This document shows positions 1 through 8,136 of a stretch of DNA of 64,000 bases, piece after piece. A program made the translations under genes and the position numbers. Position 1 is the first letter of the stretch. Each line of letters begins with the position of its first letter. Origin of the DNA: Bacillus sp. Cs-700 (GTDB lineage: Bacteria > Bacillota > Bacilli > Bacillales > Guptibacillaceae). The notes below the pieces were generated by a model. The model made no database searches and was not told where the DNA came from. It was given only the letters and a program-made list of their open reading frames with translations. The DNA is taken from assembly GCF_011082085.1 (NCBI RefSeq), contig NZ_CP041063.1, forward strand, positions 62,001 through 126,000. Reading direction: 5' to 3'.

Positions 1-120
1 CTTCGAGTAGAGAAATACAATCGATATAAGAAACTAGATCCAAATGCTGAATATGGTAAAAGAGAACAGTATGAGAGTATTCTTGATCCTAATCCGAAGT
101 TAGTTAAATGGAAGAAATAG
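1..120 (+). CDS. C-terminal fragment of an unidentified protein
   Basis: An open frame enters from the left edge of the window and ends at a TAG at 118-120, giving the last 39 residues of a protein. The piece is rich in Lys, Tyr and Asn and ends in Trp-Lys-Lys. I do not recognise the family. A weak terminator-like hairpin follows at about 134-184. The frame is short enough that chance cannot be excluded, but the lack of stops and the following hairpin favour a real gene end. Confidence 0.4.
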   Translation, partial: LRVEKYNRYKKLDPNAEYGKREQYESILDPNPKLVKWKK

Positions 121-133
121 AAATAAATAGATC

Positions 134-184
134 GATAAGGTAAGGTGTTTTGAGTACCAATCATCTACTCCTTATCTTTTTTTT
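134..184 (+). terminator. Weak Rho-independent terminator
   Basis: GATAAGG (134-140) pairs with CCTTATC (170-176), and eight T residues follow. The loop is about 29 nt with a small inner GGT/ACC pairing. It would end the gene fragment at the left edge and overlaps the 3' end of the opposing DUF421 gene. Confidence 0.4.
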
Positions 185-848
185 GTAGAAATATACCCTC
201 ATCCTTTTGCCATTCCAATACTAATAAATCTCCTGGATGGTCGATTTTGTTTTCCTTAAGAACCTTATATAACCATTCTTCGTTGAATCCTGAATCATGT
301 ATGTTTTCCCAGTCAATTTTACCATCTGAAATAAAATCAACTGATAAATAACTTTGTTTAGACTGGAGATCAAAGTCTTGTTTTGCAGGCTGCTGATAAT
401 CTGACTTCTTTAATACGCTAATACTGCCATTCGTTTCAAGTATAGCGAATTCAACTTCTCGAAATGAAAATACATCTTTTTGACGAAGTAAATTCTTTAG
501 TTGATTGATATCCAATTTGTTTTTCTTGAGTTGATGACGATTTATTTTTCCATGATTTATTACTATAGAAGGATTACCCTCTAAAATGTTTCGTGTCTTT
601 CTAAATTTTTGTGTAATCCATTCCACGACATAAATCAATACACCCCATAACAATACTGCGTATATAATCGATAATAGATTGACTTCTTTATCGTAAATTG
701 CATTTCCTACGAGTTCTCCAAGTACCAATGATGAGATAAAATCAAAAGGTGTGATTTGAGTAATCTGTGTTTTGCCAAGTGCCTTCGTAAGTATGAGTAA
801 AGCGAGGAAGCCAACGAGTAGCTCTAATGTAATAGATCCTATACCCAA
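165..848 (-). CDS. DUF421 (YetF-like) membrane protein
   Basis: The 227-residue product has the DUF421/YetF layout: an N-terminal membrane part with about three hydrophobic helices, including the typical GKTQITQITPFDF stretch where the family has GKRxxxQLxxFD, then a soluble C-terminal domain with the NPSIVINHGKI segment. The family occurs in many spore formers and its biochemical role is not settled. I start at a TTG at 848 because AAGGGAGATGG lies just upstream and the family normally begins shortly before its first helix. A GTG at 893 would add 15 polar residues but has no visible ribosome-binding site. The gene stands alone and faces the fragment at the window edge. Confidence 0.8.
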   Translation of the reverse strand: MGIGSITLELLVGFLALLILTKALGKTQITQITPFDFISSLVLGELVGNAIYDKEVNLLSIIYAVLLWGVLIYVVEWITQKFRKTRNILEGNPSIVINHGKINRHQLKKNKLDINQLKNLLRQKDVFSFREVEFAILETNGSISVLKKSDYQQPAKQDFDLQSKQSYLSVDFISDGKIDWENIHDSGFNEEWLYKVLKENKIDHPGDLLVLEWQKDEGIFLQKKDKE

Positions 849-1000
849 AGATTCACCATCTCCCTTTCCATTGGCATCAATTTTAGGATGCACGAAAAAG
901 AATGATTTAATTGGTTTTTTTAAATTTTTGTTGATAAGAACATAATTTAAGAAAAACGAATAAGATAAGTCGTTAGCCCATGGATGATCGAAAAAGGTAC

Positions 1001-1028
1001 AAAAAAAGACACTGGCTAGACCAGCGTC
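1001..1028 (-). terminator. Terminator of the yjcH-G-F cluster
   Basis: Read on the minus strand, GACGCTGG and CCAGTGTC form an 8-bp stem (one G-T pair) with a 5-nt loop, followed by seven T residues. It lies directly after the yjcF stop codon. Confidence 0.75.
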
Positions 1029-1449
1029 ATAATGTTTTTATCATTGTAACGTGAGGAATTCCAGCGTCTATAAATTCTCCAGACACCGTTTTGTAACCAA
1101 GTTTCTCATAGAACCCTACTGCAGTCCTTTGTGCGTTAAGCTTTATTTCTTTAAGGTCTAATTCTCTCGCATGTTTTTCAATTGATTTCATGAGAAGTTG
1201 ACCTAGACCTGTTTTACGATAGCTACTTAGCACGCAGATTCGTTCAGCTTTAGCTATCTGATTGATTACTCTAAAACGACCAGCAGCAGTTGGTTTGCTA
1301 CTATCGTAAGCCACAAAGTGATAAGCTTGGTTTTCATAATCATCTATTTCTAATTCAGCTGGTACTCGCTGCTCTTCAACAAAGACAGCATGTCTTACTT
1401 GAAAAGTATCTTCCAATTCTTGCTTTGACTCAACAACTTTCACCTGCAT
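1027..1449 (-). CDS. yjcF: GNAT-family N-acetyltransferase YjcF
   Basis: This 140-residue protein has the start RHAVFVEEQRVP typical of the ElaA/YjcF group of GNAT enzymes, and the acetyl-CoA binding segment RKTGLGQLLM near residue 80. The acceptor substrate is unknown. The gene overlaps the end of yjcG in a TAATG arrangement, so its translation is probably coupled to yjcG. The order yjcH-yjcG-yjcF on one strand is the same as in B. subtilis. Confidence 0.85.
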   Translation of the reverse strand: MQVKVVESKQELEDTFQVRHAVFVEEQRVPAELEIDDYENQAYHFVAYDSSKPTAAGRFRVINQIAKAERICVLSSYRKTGLGQLLMKSIEKHARELDLKEIKLNAQRTAVGFYEKLGYKTVSGEFIDAGIPHVTMIKTL

Positions 1450-1964
1450 TAGCGAACTTTACCAAGGTGGAACGTTTCAAACACTGTCCACATACCGTTT
1501 TCAAGCTGGTAAAGTAGTTGGAAACGATCGATCATTTCTTCGTGGTTAACGTCCTTCATTTGCAAGCTGCCATAGACATCAGAATGCTCATCGTCTGATA
1601 GGTTCTGCGCAATTGTAATGTGTGGAACAAAGTTATAATCGCGTTCAGAAAGCGCCTCTTCAGGGTTAAGCTGTCGATGCAAGTCATCAAGAACGTCATT
1701 TTCTTTCACTTTAAAGTAAATGACGTTATTAACAGGGTTAAAAGAACCGACTTTATAAACATGCATTGAAAAAGGTTTAGATTCATCAGAGATTTTGTGA
1801 AGCACAGGTGTTAACTTCTGAATCTCTTCTTCTGTTGCCTCAAAGCCCTCACGAAGCGTCAAATGTGGTGGAATGAGCGCATAGTGCGGATCATATCGTT
1901 TGCGAAAGGAGTTAGCGACGTCTTGTAGTTTTTTCGATGGGAAAATTGCAATGCCGTATTTCAT
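1449..1964 (-). CDS. yjcG: 2H phosphoesterase-like protein YjcG
   Basis: The 171-residue product carries the two HxT/S motifs of the 2H phosphoesterase (2'-5' RNA ligase-like) superfamily: HLT at about residue 34 and HIT at about residue 115. This identifies it as YjcG, a Bacillus protein for which no natural substrate is established to my knowledge. The start is supported by AGGAGGG just upstream. It sits between yjcH and yjcF, and a 1-2 nt overlap with yjcF shows they are co-translated. Confidence 0.88.
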   Translation of the reverse strand: MKYGIAIFPSKKLQDVANSFRKRYDPHYALIPPHLTLREGFEATEEEIQKLTPVLHKISDESKPFSMHVYKVGSFNPVNNVIYFKVKENDVLDDLHRQLNPEEALSERDYNFVPHITIAQNLSDDEHSDVYGSLQMKDVNHEEMIDRFQLLYQLENGMWTVFETFHLGKVR

Positions 1965-2073
1965 ATTCCATTCCCTCCTGGTTGATAGTCTCGATTGCCC
2001 TATATAGACAAGCCATATAATGTTCCATTTATAATTATACCAAAAATTCGAAAATAAGAAACGATAGACTGAT

Positions 2074-2796
2074 TTAGAGTTTAAACATGTGTAAAAGCGA
2101 ACGTTTCATATCCGGTTGCCAGTTTTTCCAAAGGTGACCGCCTTCAAATTCATCATAGAAGTAATCAAATTCTTTCTCAGTAATAATCTTGTTTAACGCT
2201 CGATTTGGTTCGATAAAATTCTTTGTTTTCCCATCAGTGGTAGGAACCTCTGTTTCTTCCTTTCCAATAATGTGATAGAGCGAGAGAAGTTCAGGCTCTC
2301 TAAATTCTTTCACTTGATTCATGATAGCTTCATCAACATAGGGAGAGTGAAGAATCGCACGGCCAAATGTGCGTGGATAATCTAGAGCGGCTCGCAGTGC
2401 AACGGTAGCAGCTAAAGAGTCGCCGATAAGCCCGCGACCATACCCTAGGTGATAGGTTGCATATTCTTCGTCCAAATAAGGAACGAGTTCATTTGCGAGG
2501 AATCGTAGATAATCATCACTTTGCTCTCCATCAGGATGATACTTGCGCCAGCGATCTTCTACACTTTTGTAAGGAATGCCGACTATGATTAGTTCTTCAA
2601 TTTCATCATTTTCGATAAGTTCATCCGCTGTTCGCCCAAGACGCCCTAACTTAAAGTAATCGCTACCATCATTGGCGATTAAAAAGGAGTATTTGTATAA
2701 GGGAGAATAGTTATATGGTAAGTAAACTTGAAAAGGTATTTCTTCTTTTAAGTACTCACTATAAATCGTTTCATCCTTGTATGTACCTCTGTTCAT
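2074..2796 (-). CDS. yjcH: Esterase-like alpha/beta hydrolase YjcH
   Basis: The 240-residue protein belongs to the esterase D/enterochelin-esterase-like alpha/beta hydrolases. The nucleophile elbow is GDSLAA (G-D-S-L-A near residue 120), and a His in the C-terminal GGHLWKNW segment is the likely catalytic histidine. I start at ATG 2796, preceded by ATAGGAGG, which gives 240 residues; an upstream ATG at 2823 overlaps this ribosome-binding site. Substrate is unknown. It is the first gene of the yjcH-G-F cluster and diverges from the phosphatase gene at 2913. Confidence 0.85.
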   Translation of the reverse strand: MNRGTYKDETIYSEYLKEEIPFQVYLPYNYSPLYKYSFLIANDGSDYFKLGRLGRTADELIENDEIEELIIVGIPYKSVEDRWRKYHPDGEQSDDYLRFLANELVPYLDEEYATYHLGYGRGLIGDSLAATVALRAALDYPRTFGRAILHSPYVDEAIMNQVKEFREPELLSLYHIIGKEETEVPTTDGKTKNFIEPNRALNKIITEKEFDYFYDEFEGGHLWKNWQPDMKRSLLHMFKL

Positions 2797-2835
2797 TGTG
2801 ATGCCTCCTATAAATTGTTGCAATTGTTAGATTGT

Positions 2836-2866
2836 TTGACAATGTAAAAAACATTAGTGATATAAT
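2836..2866 (+). promoter_or_regulatory. Sigma-A type promoter for the PgpA-like gene
   Basis: TTGACA at 2836-2841 and TATAAT at 2861-2866 are perfect hexamers. The spacer is 19 bp, longer than the usual 17. It lies about 45 bp upstream of the chosen start at 2913 and rules out the in-frame ATG at 2832 as the start. Confidence 0.7.
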
Positions 2867-2912
2867 GATTCTAACACATAAGTATTTATCGTTGACAGAG
2901 AGGGGTCTTATT

Positions 2913-3467
2913 ATGAAGAAACGCATCCATAGTAGAGAGACAGAAGCAGCAGCAAAAGCCCTGATAAAAGAACGAGGCGTTACAATAGAGGATATTGCCG
3001 AGATTGTTTATGAAATGCAATACCCTTATGTAGATGAGCTTTCCATGGATGACTGTGTGGAGAGTGTTGAGGCTGTTTTAACGAAGCGAGAAATTCAACA
3101 CGCTGTTCTAGTTGGTGTTGAATTGGACAAGCTAGCTGAACAGGGGAAACTTTCAGAACCACTTCAATCGATCGTGGAAACGGATGAAGGGTTATTTGGC
3201 GTTGATGAGACAATTGCGCTCGGTGCTGTATTTGGTTACGGAAGTATTGCGGTTACAACGTTTGGTCACCTTGATAAACAAAAGTTTGGTATTATACAGA
3301 AGTTGGATACAAAAGTAGGAGAAAGTGTTCATACTTTCCTTGATGACCTTATCGCAAGCATTGCCGCAAATGCTTCCAGTCGTCTTGCACACCGCCTTCG
3401 TGATCGAGAAGAAGCGTTAGATAAGGAAGAGCGTGAAAAGCGCGATAAAGAAGAACGGATCGGTTAA
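2913..3467 (+). CDS. Phosphatidylglycerophosphatase A family protein (YutG-like)
   Basis: The 184-residue product matches the PgpA-like family of Bacillus (YutG), which would remove the phosphate from phosphatidylglycerol phosphate in phospholipid synthesis or serve a related role. Family signs are the N-terminal EAAAKALIKERG segment, the GLFGVDETIALGAVFGYG region and the Asp/Ala-rich C-terminal part. The last 20 residues are highly charged. ATG 2913 is chosen because AGAGAGGGG lies at the right distance and the promoter hexamers lie within the longer frame. Phosphatase activity is inferred from family only. Confidence 0.8.
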   Translation: MKKRIHSRETEAAAKALIKERGVTIEDIAEIVYEMQYPYVDELSMDDCVESVEAVLTKREIQHAVLVGVELDKLAEQGKLSEPLQSIVETDEGLFGVDETIALGAVFGYGSIAVTTFGHLDKQKFGIIQKLDTKVGESVHTFLDDLIASIAANASSRLAHRLRDREEALDKEEREKRDKEERIG

Positions 3468-3470
3468 ACA

Positions 3471-3498
3471 AAAGGGCATCAATCGGATGCCCTTTTTC
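3471..3498 (+). terminator. Rho-independent terminator
   Basis: AAAGGGCATC and GATGCCCTTT form a 10-bp stem with a 5-nt loop and a short T tract, directly after the PgpA-like gene. Confidence 0.85.
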
Positions 3499-3519
3499 TA
3501 ATATTTTCCCAAGAAAGGA

Positions 3520-3549
3520 TTGACAGTTGTTTAAATAGTCGTGTATATT
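3520..3549 (+). promoter_or_regulatory. Promoter of the tRNA-Val gene
   Basis: TTGACA (3520-3525) and TATATT (3544-3549) are separated by 18 bp and lie about 21 bp before the tRNA 5' end. Confidence 0.75.
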
Positions 3550-3570
3550 AATAAATGTCCTTACTCTACT

Positions 3571-3646
3571 GATCCGTTAGCTCAGTTGGGAGAGCGCTAC
3601 CTTGACAGGGTAGAGGTCGTTGGTTCGAGCCCAATACGGATCACCA
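3571..3646 (+). tRNA. tRNA-Val (anticodon GAC)
   Basis: A full cloverleaf can be drawn by eye. The acceptor arm is GATCCGT with ACGGATC, the D-arm holds AGCTCAGTTGGGAGAGC, the anticodon stem CTACC/GGTAG encloses a TTGACAG loop with anticodon GAC, and the T-arm contains GGTTCGAGCC. The discriminator is A and CCA is encoded. It reads Val codons GUC and GUU. It is a single-gene unit with its own promoter and terminator. No integrase or att-like duplication lies beside it. Confidence 0.95.
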
Positions 3647-3660
3647 TACATAAAATTTGC

Positions 3661-3692
3661 AAGCTGCAACTCAATTGAGTTGCAGCTTTTTA
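3661..3692 (+). terminator. Terminator after tRNA-Val, probably bidirectional
   Basis: A perfect palindrome with arms AAGCTGCAACTCA and TGAGTTGCAGCTT is followed by T residues. It ends the tRNA unit and, read on the minus strand, also the DUF3892-type gene. Confidence 0.85.
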
Positions 3693-3705
3693 ATGTTGCC
3701 ATCTT

Positions 3706-4002
3706 TTAAAATTCTGGCAAATGATCGAAGTTGTTCTCTTTAATCCCATCAGGCTCACTACGGATAATTTCTCTACCGTACTTTTCGAAAACATCCACTC
3801 CAGAAATCCGTCCATTCTTTGCTTCTTCAAGGGCTTGAAGGTAATCAAGCTCTTCGCCAGTATTGGTTTTAAATGCAATGAGATCGCCTTCATCATTTTT
3901 TCTTACAGCAGTAATCATTCGAGCGTTTTCATTCGGTTTTCTAGAAATGTCGTTGGATGTATTTCGAACATATTCTTCATATACTTTGTTAAATCTGTCC
4001 AT
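3706..4002 (-). CDS. Small DUF3892-like protein
   Basis: The 98-residue product contains ITAVRKNDEGDLIAFKTNTG, the pattern of DUF3892 proteins (a short beta-rich domain often found in Bacilli, function unknown). The C-terminal half includes the GRISGVDVFEKYGREIIRS segment. I choose ATG 4002, which lies 8 nt from AGAAGGAAG. The in-frame GTG at 4011 and ATG at 4006-4008 are too close to that ribosome-binding site. It is just downstream of a gene for a secreted protein on the same strand (15-bp gap), so the two are likely cotranscribed. Confidence 0.65.
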   Translation of the reverse strand: MDRFNKVYEEYVRNTSNDISRKPNENARMITAVRKNDEGDLIAFKTNTGEELDYLQALEEAKNGRISGVDVFEKYGREIIRSEPDGIKENNFDHLPEF

Positions 4003-4017
4003 CTTCATCACTTCCTT

Positions 4018-4842
4018 CTAATGATTTGCGATTTGCAACAAGCTTGGGGTTTCAAGTTCCCAGCGATTAGATATCGGATTCTTTTTTGCAGTAATCTTAA
4101 TCGAAGTATGAATAACTCCAGTGTCTTTAATATAAATCTCGACCTTTCCTTGATGGTGATGAACATAAGGTGATGTGTCACTTTCATGAAAAGTCCATTT
4201 TGAGACTGTTAGCCGGGAAAGTGAATCATACTCTTTATCTGTTAACTCCGTTGTAAGGATTCTCCTCAATATGGATGTATCGGAATTATTTATGGCAAGC
4301 ATCATAATTTCAATAAGATTCTCTGGTGTTGATGTCGTTAAGTATTCATCTAGTTTACCACCAGCTTTAAGGACCATTAACTGATGAGCGGGGTCAGGCG
4401 TTGGCGTTTTATGGGTCGTACTATTAAGAAAGTGTAGGCAGAAGTGTCCATTAAACCCGTTATCCAATGCTCCAGCACCATGAGGCATGCCGTTCATTGA
4501 GGCGGCTATTGTTCTTCCTTCATGTAGAACAATAACGGCTCTTCGTTTCCAGCTCCATTCTTTATAAATATCTTTTAGAACTTCTGTATCTTCTTTCGTA
4601 AGAGGTTGTATATCAGCATGATGACTTCCTGCCCTTCGCTGCACATGAAATGTCAATCCACTTTCAATATCAACAATCGTAAAAATAGCTTTTCGTGGAA
4701 CGACCCTATCTACTTTTTCCCAGGGGAGAAGGGCAATTTTACTATCAATTGGTACTAGATCATGGAAGGACTCTACTGCAAGAATGCTTTCAGAAAAGCA
4801 AAAAGTGAAAATGATAATTGGAAAAATGAATAACCGTTTCAT
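4018..4842 (-). CDS. Conserved secreted protein of unknown function (SxNGMPHG...GHFCLHF type)
   Basis: The 274-residue protein starts with a clear signal peptide (Met-Lys-Arg, hydrophobic core, cleavage probably after Ile-Leu-Ala near residue 22). The middle carries strongly patterned motifs that I recall from unnamed Firmicutes proteins: HADIQPLT (about 74-81), WSWKRRAVIV (about 95-104), SMNGMPHG (about 114-121) and NGHFCLHF (about 130-137). His in the PHG motif and Cys/His in GHFCLHF are candidate catalytic residues. The spacing loosely recalls the HG...SxGC arrangement of YkuD-type L,D-transpeptidases, but that is only a suggestion. The last 90 residues look like a separate domain. The gene diverges from the VanW-family gene at 4960, also an envelope protein. 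Confidence 0.6.
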   Translation of the reverse strand: MKRLFIFPIIIFTFCFSESILAVESFHDLVPIDSKIALLPWEKVDRVVPRKAIFTIVDIESGLTFHVQRRAGSHHADIQPLTKEDTEVLKDIYKEWSWKRRAVIVLHEGRTIAASMNGMPHGAGALDNGFNGHFCLHFLNSTTHKTPTPDPAHQLMVLKAGGKLDEYLTTSTPENLIEIMMLAINNSDTSILRRILTTELTDKEYDSLSRLTVSKWTFHESDTSPYVHHHQGKVEIYIKDTGVIHTSIKITAKKNPISNRWELETPSLLQIANH

Positions 4843-4959
4843 TAGCTCCCCCTTTTCTTATTCATCATCTTTATTTTGCGCAAGCTATTTTGAACTATTC
4901 TATTTTATAAAGTTGCCTTATGATGCATACTACAACCGAGTTCAAAAGGGGGATAGGAA

Positions 4960-5799
4960 ATGATTTCATTATTTTTAGCCATGTCACTCGCCTATTCTGA
5001 AGATGGAATAGATCAGATGATTATTCATAAGGAAGATAGCAAACCGATTGTTATTGAAAAAAACACACTATTTCACGAATGGATTGGGTCCCCATTTTAC
5101 GATGAAGATCAGCTGGGTGAGTTAATGAATAAGGTTGATACTTCTATTTCAAAGTTACCACAAAATGCCTACCTGGAAGAGGGAGGAGCGATTAAAGAAG
5201 GGGTTAACGGCTATCGCTTAAACAAAGAAAAATTCCAAGTGAAGATGTTACAAACAATGTATCAAGAGGGGACAACGTGGATTAACCCAGATGTTAAGAT
5301 TGATTATCCAAGAGTGAATTCAGAGTTACTGGCTTCAATTCGAAGAAAACAAATCGGTGCATTTGTCACTCACTTTAGAAAAGCTAACCTTGAGCGAACG
5401 TCCAATATTGTATTAGCTGCTGAAGCGATTAATAATACCGTTGTGTTTCCTGGTGAAAAGTTTTCGTTTAATCAGACCGTTGGGAAACGAACAAAGGAGA
5501 AAGGGTACTTACCTGCGCCAATTATTATTAGAGGAGAATTATCTGAAGGAATTGGCGGAGGGATTTGTCAAGTATCCTCTACTTTATTTAATGCCGTTGA
5601 CCAGGCAGGTGTTCAGATTGTGGAGCGCTATTCACACAGTCGGAGTGTACCATATGTAAAACCTGGTAGAGATGCAACCGTAAGCTGGTATGGACCTGAC
5701 TTTTCTTTCAGAAACGATCGTCATCAGCCATTGCTAATTAGAGCAAAAGTAGTAGAAGGATCTGTAGTTATTCGTATTTTTTCATCTGAAGATGAGTGA
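4960..5799 (+). CDS. VanW family protein (YoaR-like)
   Basis: The 279-residue protein has the VanW domain in its C-terminal half. Visible marks are FPGEKFSFNQTVGKRT (about 164-180), GGGICQVSSTLFNA (about 199-212) with the invariant Cys, and the following RYSHSRSVPYV segment. The N-terminus has a short hydrophobic stretch that may be a weak signal or anchor. VanW proteins are linked to cell wall or vancomycin clusters, but their biochemical role is unresolved. No G5 domain is present. The ATG is preceded by AAAGGGGGATAGGAA. It has its own transcription unit, divergent from the secreted-protein gene. Confidence 0.85.
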   Translation: MISLFLAMSLAYSEDGIDQMIIHKEDSKPIVIEKNTLFHEWIGSPFYDEDQLGELMNKVDTSISKLPQNAYLEEGGAIKEGVNGYRLNKEKFQVKMLQTMYQEGTTWINPDVKIDYPRVNSELLASIRRKQIGAFVTHFRKANLERTSNIVLAAEAINNTVVFPGEKFSFNQTVGKRTKEKGYLPAPIIIRGELSEGIGGGICQVSSTLFNAVDQAGVQIVERYSHSRSVPYVKPGRDATVSWYGPDFSFRNDRHQPLLIRAKVVEGSVVIRIFSSEDE

Positions 5800-5841
5800 C
5801 GTCTCGTTCTGGTCTTATTTTGTTAAATTCTTTAAGAGTAA

Positions 5842-5850
5842 TGGTATAAT
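5842..5850 (+). promoter_or_regulatory. Extended -10 promoter of the sensor kinase gene
   Basis: TGGTATAAT at 5842-5850 is a TGn-extended -10 element, 30 bp upstream of the kinase start. The -35 region is poor (TTGTTA at 5820-5825), which is usual for this promoter class. Confidence 0.5.
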
Positions 5851-5880
5851 TAAATCATTATACTTTAAAGGAGACCGCGT

Positions 5881-7734
5881 ATGGAAAACCAAAAAAACCA
5901 GCAACCGAAATTTTCTTCCATGCTTCCAAACGGCTCTGAGATAGAAAGGGAAAATTTGACCCTTGAACTGATGGAAAAAAGCCGAAAACTTGATCATATC
6001 TTTAATCACTCAAGAGATGGAATGACCCTTTCCGATCAAACTGGAAGCCTGATTGAAATCAATCAGGCTTGCTGCGATATTTTTGAATTGGATATGGAAT
6101 CGATTCATTCAAAAAAAATCGGGCACCATGTTGCTCCTGAAGGTATACGCACCTTTCGGAAAATGAGAAGGGAGTTAGTCGATAAAGGTTATGTCATTGA
6201 AACGCTACCTGTCATTCTTGAAAATGGAAAATGTAAATTTGTGGAGTTATCAATTACTTATAAGGTTTATCGAGAATTAAATTTATCGATTATACGGGAT
6301 GTGACGGATGAGCAGTTATTGCTAACTCAGCTGGTGGAAAACAAAGAGAAATTAGCGAGCATTTATGAAAATGCGCTTGATGGGATATTAATCTGGAATA
6401 ATGAGCGGATGATTACGGATGCGAACCCTGCAGCATGTCAGCTTTTTAATACAAGTCTTGAAAGAATGAAAACCTATAACTTATTTGATTTTCTTGAAGG
6501 AAACAATATATCAATTGGGAAAACGTTTCAGGAAGAGCTAGAGCGTGAAGGAGAGCTACGAGGAGATATCCAGTTTACAATGCCTGGAGGAGAAAAGAAA
6601 CAGCTTGAATTTACAACGAAAAAAAGTGTTACTGGAACGATGTACTTAACAATTTACCGTGATATTACACATACAACACAAATGATTCAAGAACTTCAGC
6701 GGAGCGAAGAGCGCTTTCGTCAGCTTTTTGAACGTGCGTTAGATGGTATGGCTATTCTAAATGGAAATGGTTATCTAATTAATTTGAACAGTGCCTTTTG
6801 TCAGATGTTTGAAGTTGAAGAAGAAGAGATTATTTCAACGCATTATTCTCATCTTGAAAATGGCTGTGATATTATTTGGGATAATGCTGCTACGTTAGGA
6901 AGAAGTGGGGAAGGAAAAAGAGTTAAGAGCAACGGCGAACAGAAGTATTTTAGCTTTACATTAAGTTATCATATTTATCCAAACCATCATCTTGTGATTA
7001 TTCGGGATATGACAGAGATCAAGAATGCGGAGGAGGAGCTGCGACAAACGGAAACGAGTAACGTTCTTGGTGATCTTGCTGCAAGTGTAGCACATGAAAT
7101 TCGTAATCCACTATCGACCATCAAAGGATTTCTCCAGTTATTAGATGGAAATGAAGCGGTTAACCAAGAATTACTTAACGTCGTGGGGAGTGAAATGGAA
7201 CAACTCGAAGGAACCATAAATGAATTTCTCCTACTTTCAAAGCGTGAATTCGTGCCCTATGAAGCTGTGAATTTGAATGAATTAATCGCTGAATTAGTTG
7301 AGCGATTAGCTAAGAAAGCTGCCGATCGGAAGATAAATATCGTCGAATTCTATCAAAGTGTAGACGTATCATGTACATGTATTCGCTCCCATATTAAACA
7401 AGTGATAACGAATTTAATTAACAACGGAATTGAGTCCATGCCTGATGGTGGTCAGTTAAAAACAAAATTGATGACGACAGACCGTGGGGATATCGTGATT
7501 GAAGTTGAGGATGATGGGAAAGGAATACCAGAGCATTTAATAAATCGCTTAGGTGAGCCTTATTATCAAACCACTGAGAAGGGAACGGGGCTCGGATTGA
7601 TGGTAAGCTATAAAGTTATTAAAGAACACGGTGGTCGAATTGAGGTAACGAGTCGAGAAGGAACAGGAACGGTTTTTCGTATTACGTTACCAGTAAACCA
7701 GCCATTCGGTCATACAGAGGAGGTAGAGAGTTGA
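5881..7734 (+). CDS. PAS-domain sensor histidine kinase (sporulation-kinase type)
   Basis: The 617-residue kinase has no membrane segments. Three PAS domains can be placed at about 30-145, 160-270 and 280-390; each has the pattern of a helix-loop reading LDGM/I followed by N/D-rich strands. The HisKA domain follows, with VAHEIRNPLSTIKG; the phosphorylated His is residue 405. The HATPase_c domain shows NLINNGIES (N box), DDGKGIP (G1) and GTGLGLM (G2). The layout and H-box are those of the KinA-KinE kinases that feed the Spo0A phosphorelay, so a soluble sporulation-type kinase is the best guess. There is no response regulator next to it. The VOC gene starts within its stop codon. Confidence 0.85.
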   Translation: MENQKNQQPKFSSMLPNGSEIERENLTLELMEKSRKLDHIFNHSRDGMTLSDQTGSLIEINQACCDIFELDMESIHSKKIGHHVAPEGIRTFRKMRRELVDKGYVIETLPVILENGKCKFVELSITYKVYRELNLSIIRDVTDEQLLLTQLVENKEKLASIYENALDGILIWNNERMITDANPAACQLFNTSLERMKTYNLFDFLEGNNISIGKTFQEELEREGELRGDIQFTMPGGEKKQLEFTTKKSVTGTMYLTIYRDITHTTQMIQELQRSEERFRQLFERALDGMAILNGNGYLINLNSAFCQMFEVEEEEIISTHYSHLENGCDIIWDNAATLGRSGEGKRVKSNGEQKYFSFTLSYHIYPNHHLVIIRDMTEIKNAEEELRQTETSNVLGDLAASVAHEIRNPLSTIKGFLQLLDGNEAVNQELLNVVGSEMEQLEGTINEFLLLSKREFVPYEAVNLNELIAELVERLAKKAADRKINIVEFYQSVDVSCTCIRSHIKQVITNLINNGIESMPDGGQLKTKLMTTDRGDIVIEVEDDGKGIPEHLINRLGEPYYQTTEKGTGLGLMVSYKVIKEHGGRIEVTSREGTGTVFRITLPVNQPFGHTEEVES

Positions 7735-8111
7735 TTGAGATACAACGTATACACCATGTTAGCCTGGCCGTAACAGACATTGAAAGAGCAAAAAGATTTT
7801 ATCGAGAAGTTTTGTGTCTAGAGGAAATTGATCGACCGAATTTTGGCTTTCCAGGCGCCTGGTATCAGATCGGAAGTCAGCAACTTCATCTGATTGTTTA
7901 TCCGGAAGCGAAAACGCTTCGTGGGACAAATGAATTATCTTCAAGGGAAGGGCATTTTGCCTTTCGCGTAAAGAGTTATGACGAAACGCTTCGCTGGTTT
8001 AAAGAAAAAGGCGTAACAATTTATGAAAACCCAACGAGTAAAAGTGGTTTTGCGCAAATTTTTGTTGCCGATCCTGATGGAAATTTAATTGAGCTAAATA
8101 CAGAGCAATAA
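7731..8111 (+). CDS. VOC (glyoxalase/dioxygenase-like) family protein
   Basis: The 126-residue protein is a single VOC domain with paired beta-alpha-beta units. It opens with IHHVSLAVTDIERAKRFYRE and ends with FVADPDGNLIELN, keeping the His near residue 7 and Glu near residue 121 that usually bind the metal. Substrate cannot be inferred. The start is TTG at 7731, overlapping the kinase stop (TTGA), so translation is coupled to the kinase. The ribosome-binding site GGAGGTAGAG lies in the kinase coding sequence. Confidence 0.8.
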   Translation: MIEIQRIHHVSLAVTDIERAKRFYREVLCLEEIDRPNFGFPGAWYQIGSQQLHLIVYPEAKTLRGTNELSSREGHFAFRVKSYDETLRWFKEKGVTIYENPTSKSGFAQIFVADPDGNLIELNTEQ

Positions 8112-8135
8112 AAAGACGCCTGATGGCGTCTTTTT
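8111..8135 (+). terminator. Terminator of the kinase-VOC unit
   Basis: AAAGACGCC and GGCGTCTTT enclose a TGAT loop; T residues follow. It can also serve the small minus-strand ORF that ends at 8137. Confidence 0.85.
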
Positions 8136-8136
8136 A

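Noticed and set aside
2832-2912. Longer N-terminus for the PgpA-like protein
   Set aside because: The ATG at 2832 lies within the promoter (-35 at 2836-2841) and has no ribosome-binding site; ATG 2913 has one.
3571-3646. tRNA-Val as an integration site of a mobile element
   Set aside because: No integrase, no direct repeat of the tRNA 3' end and ordinary flanking genes.
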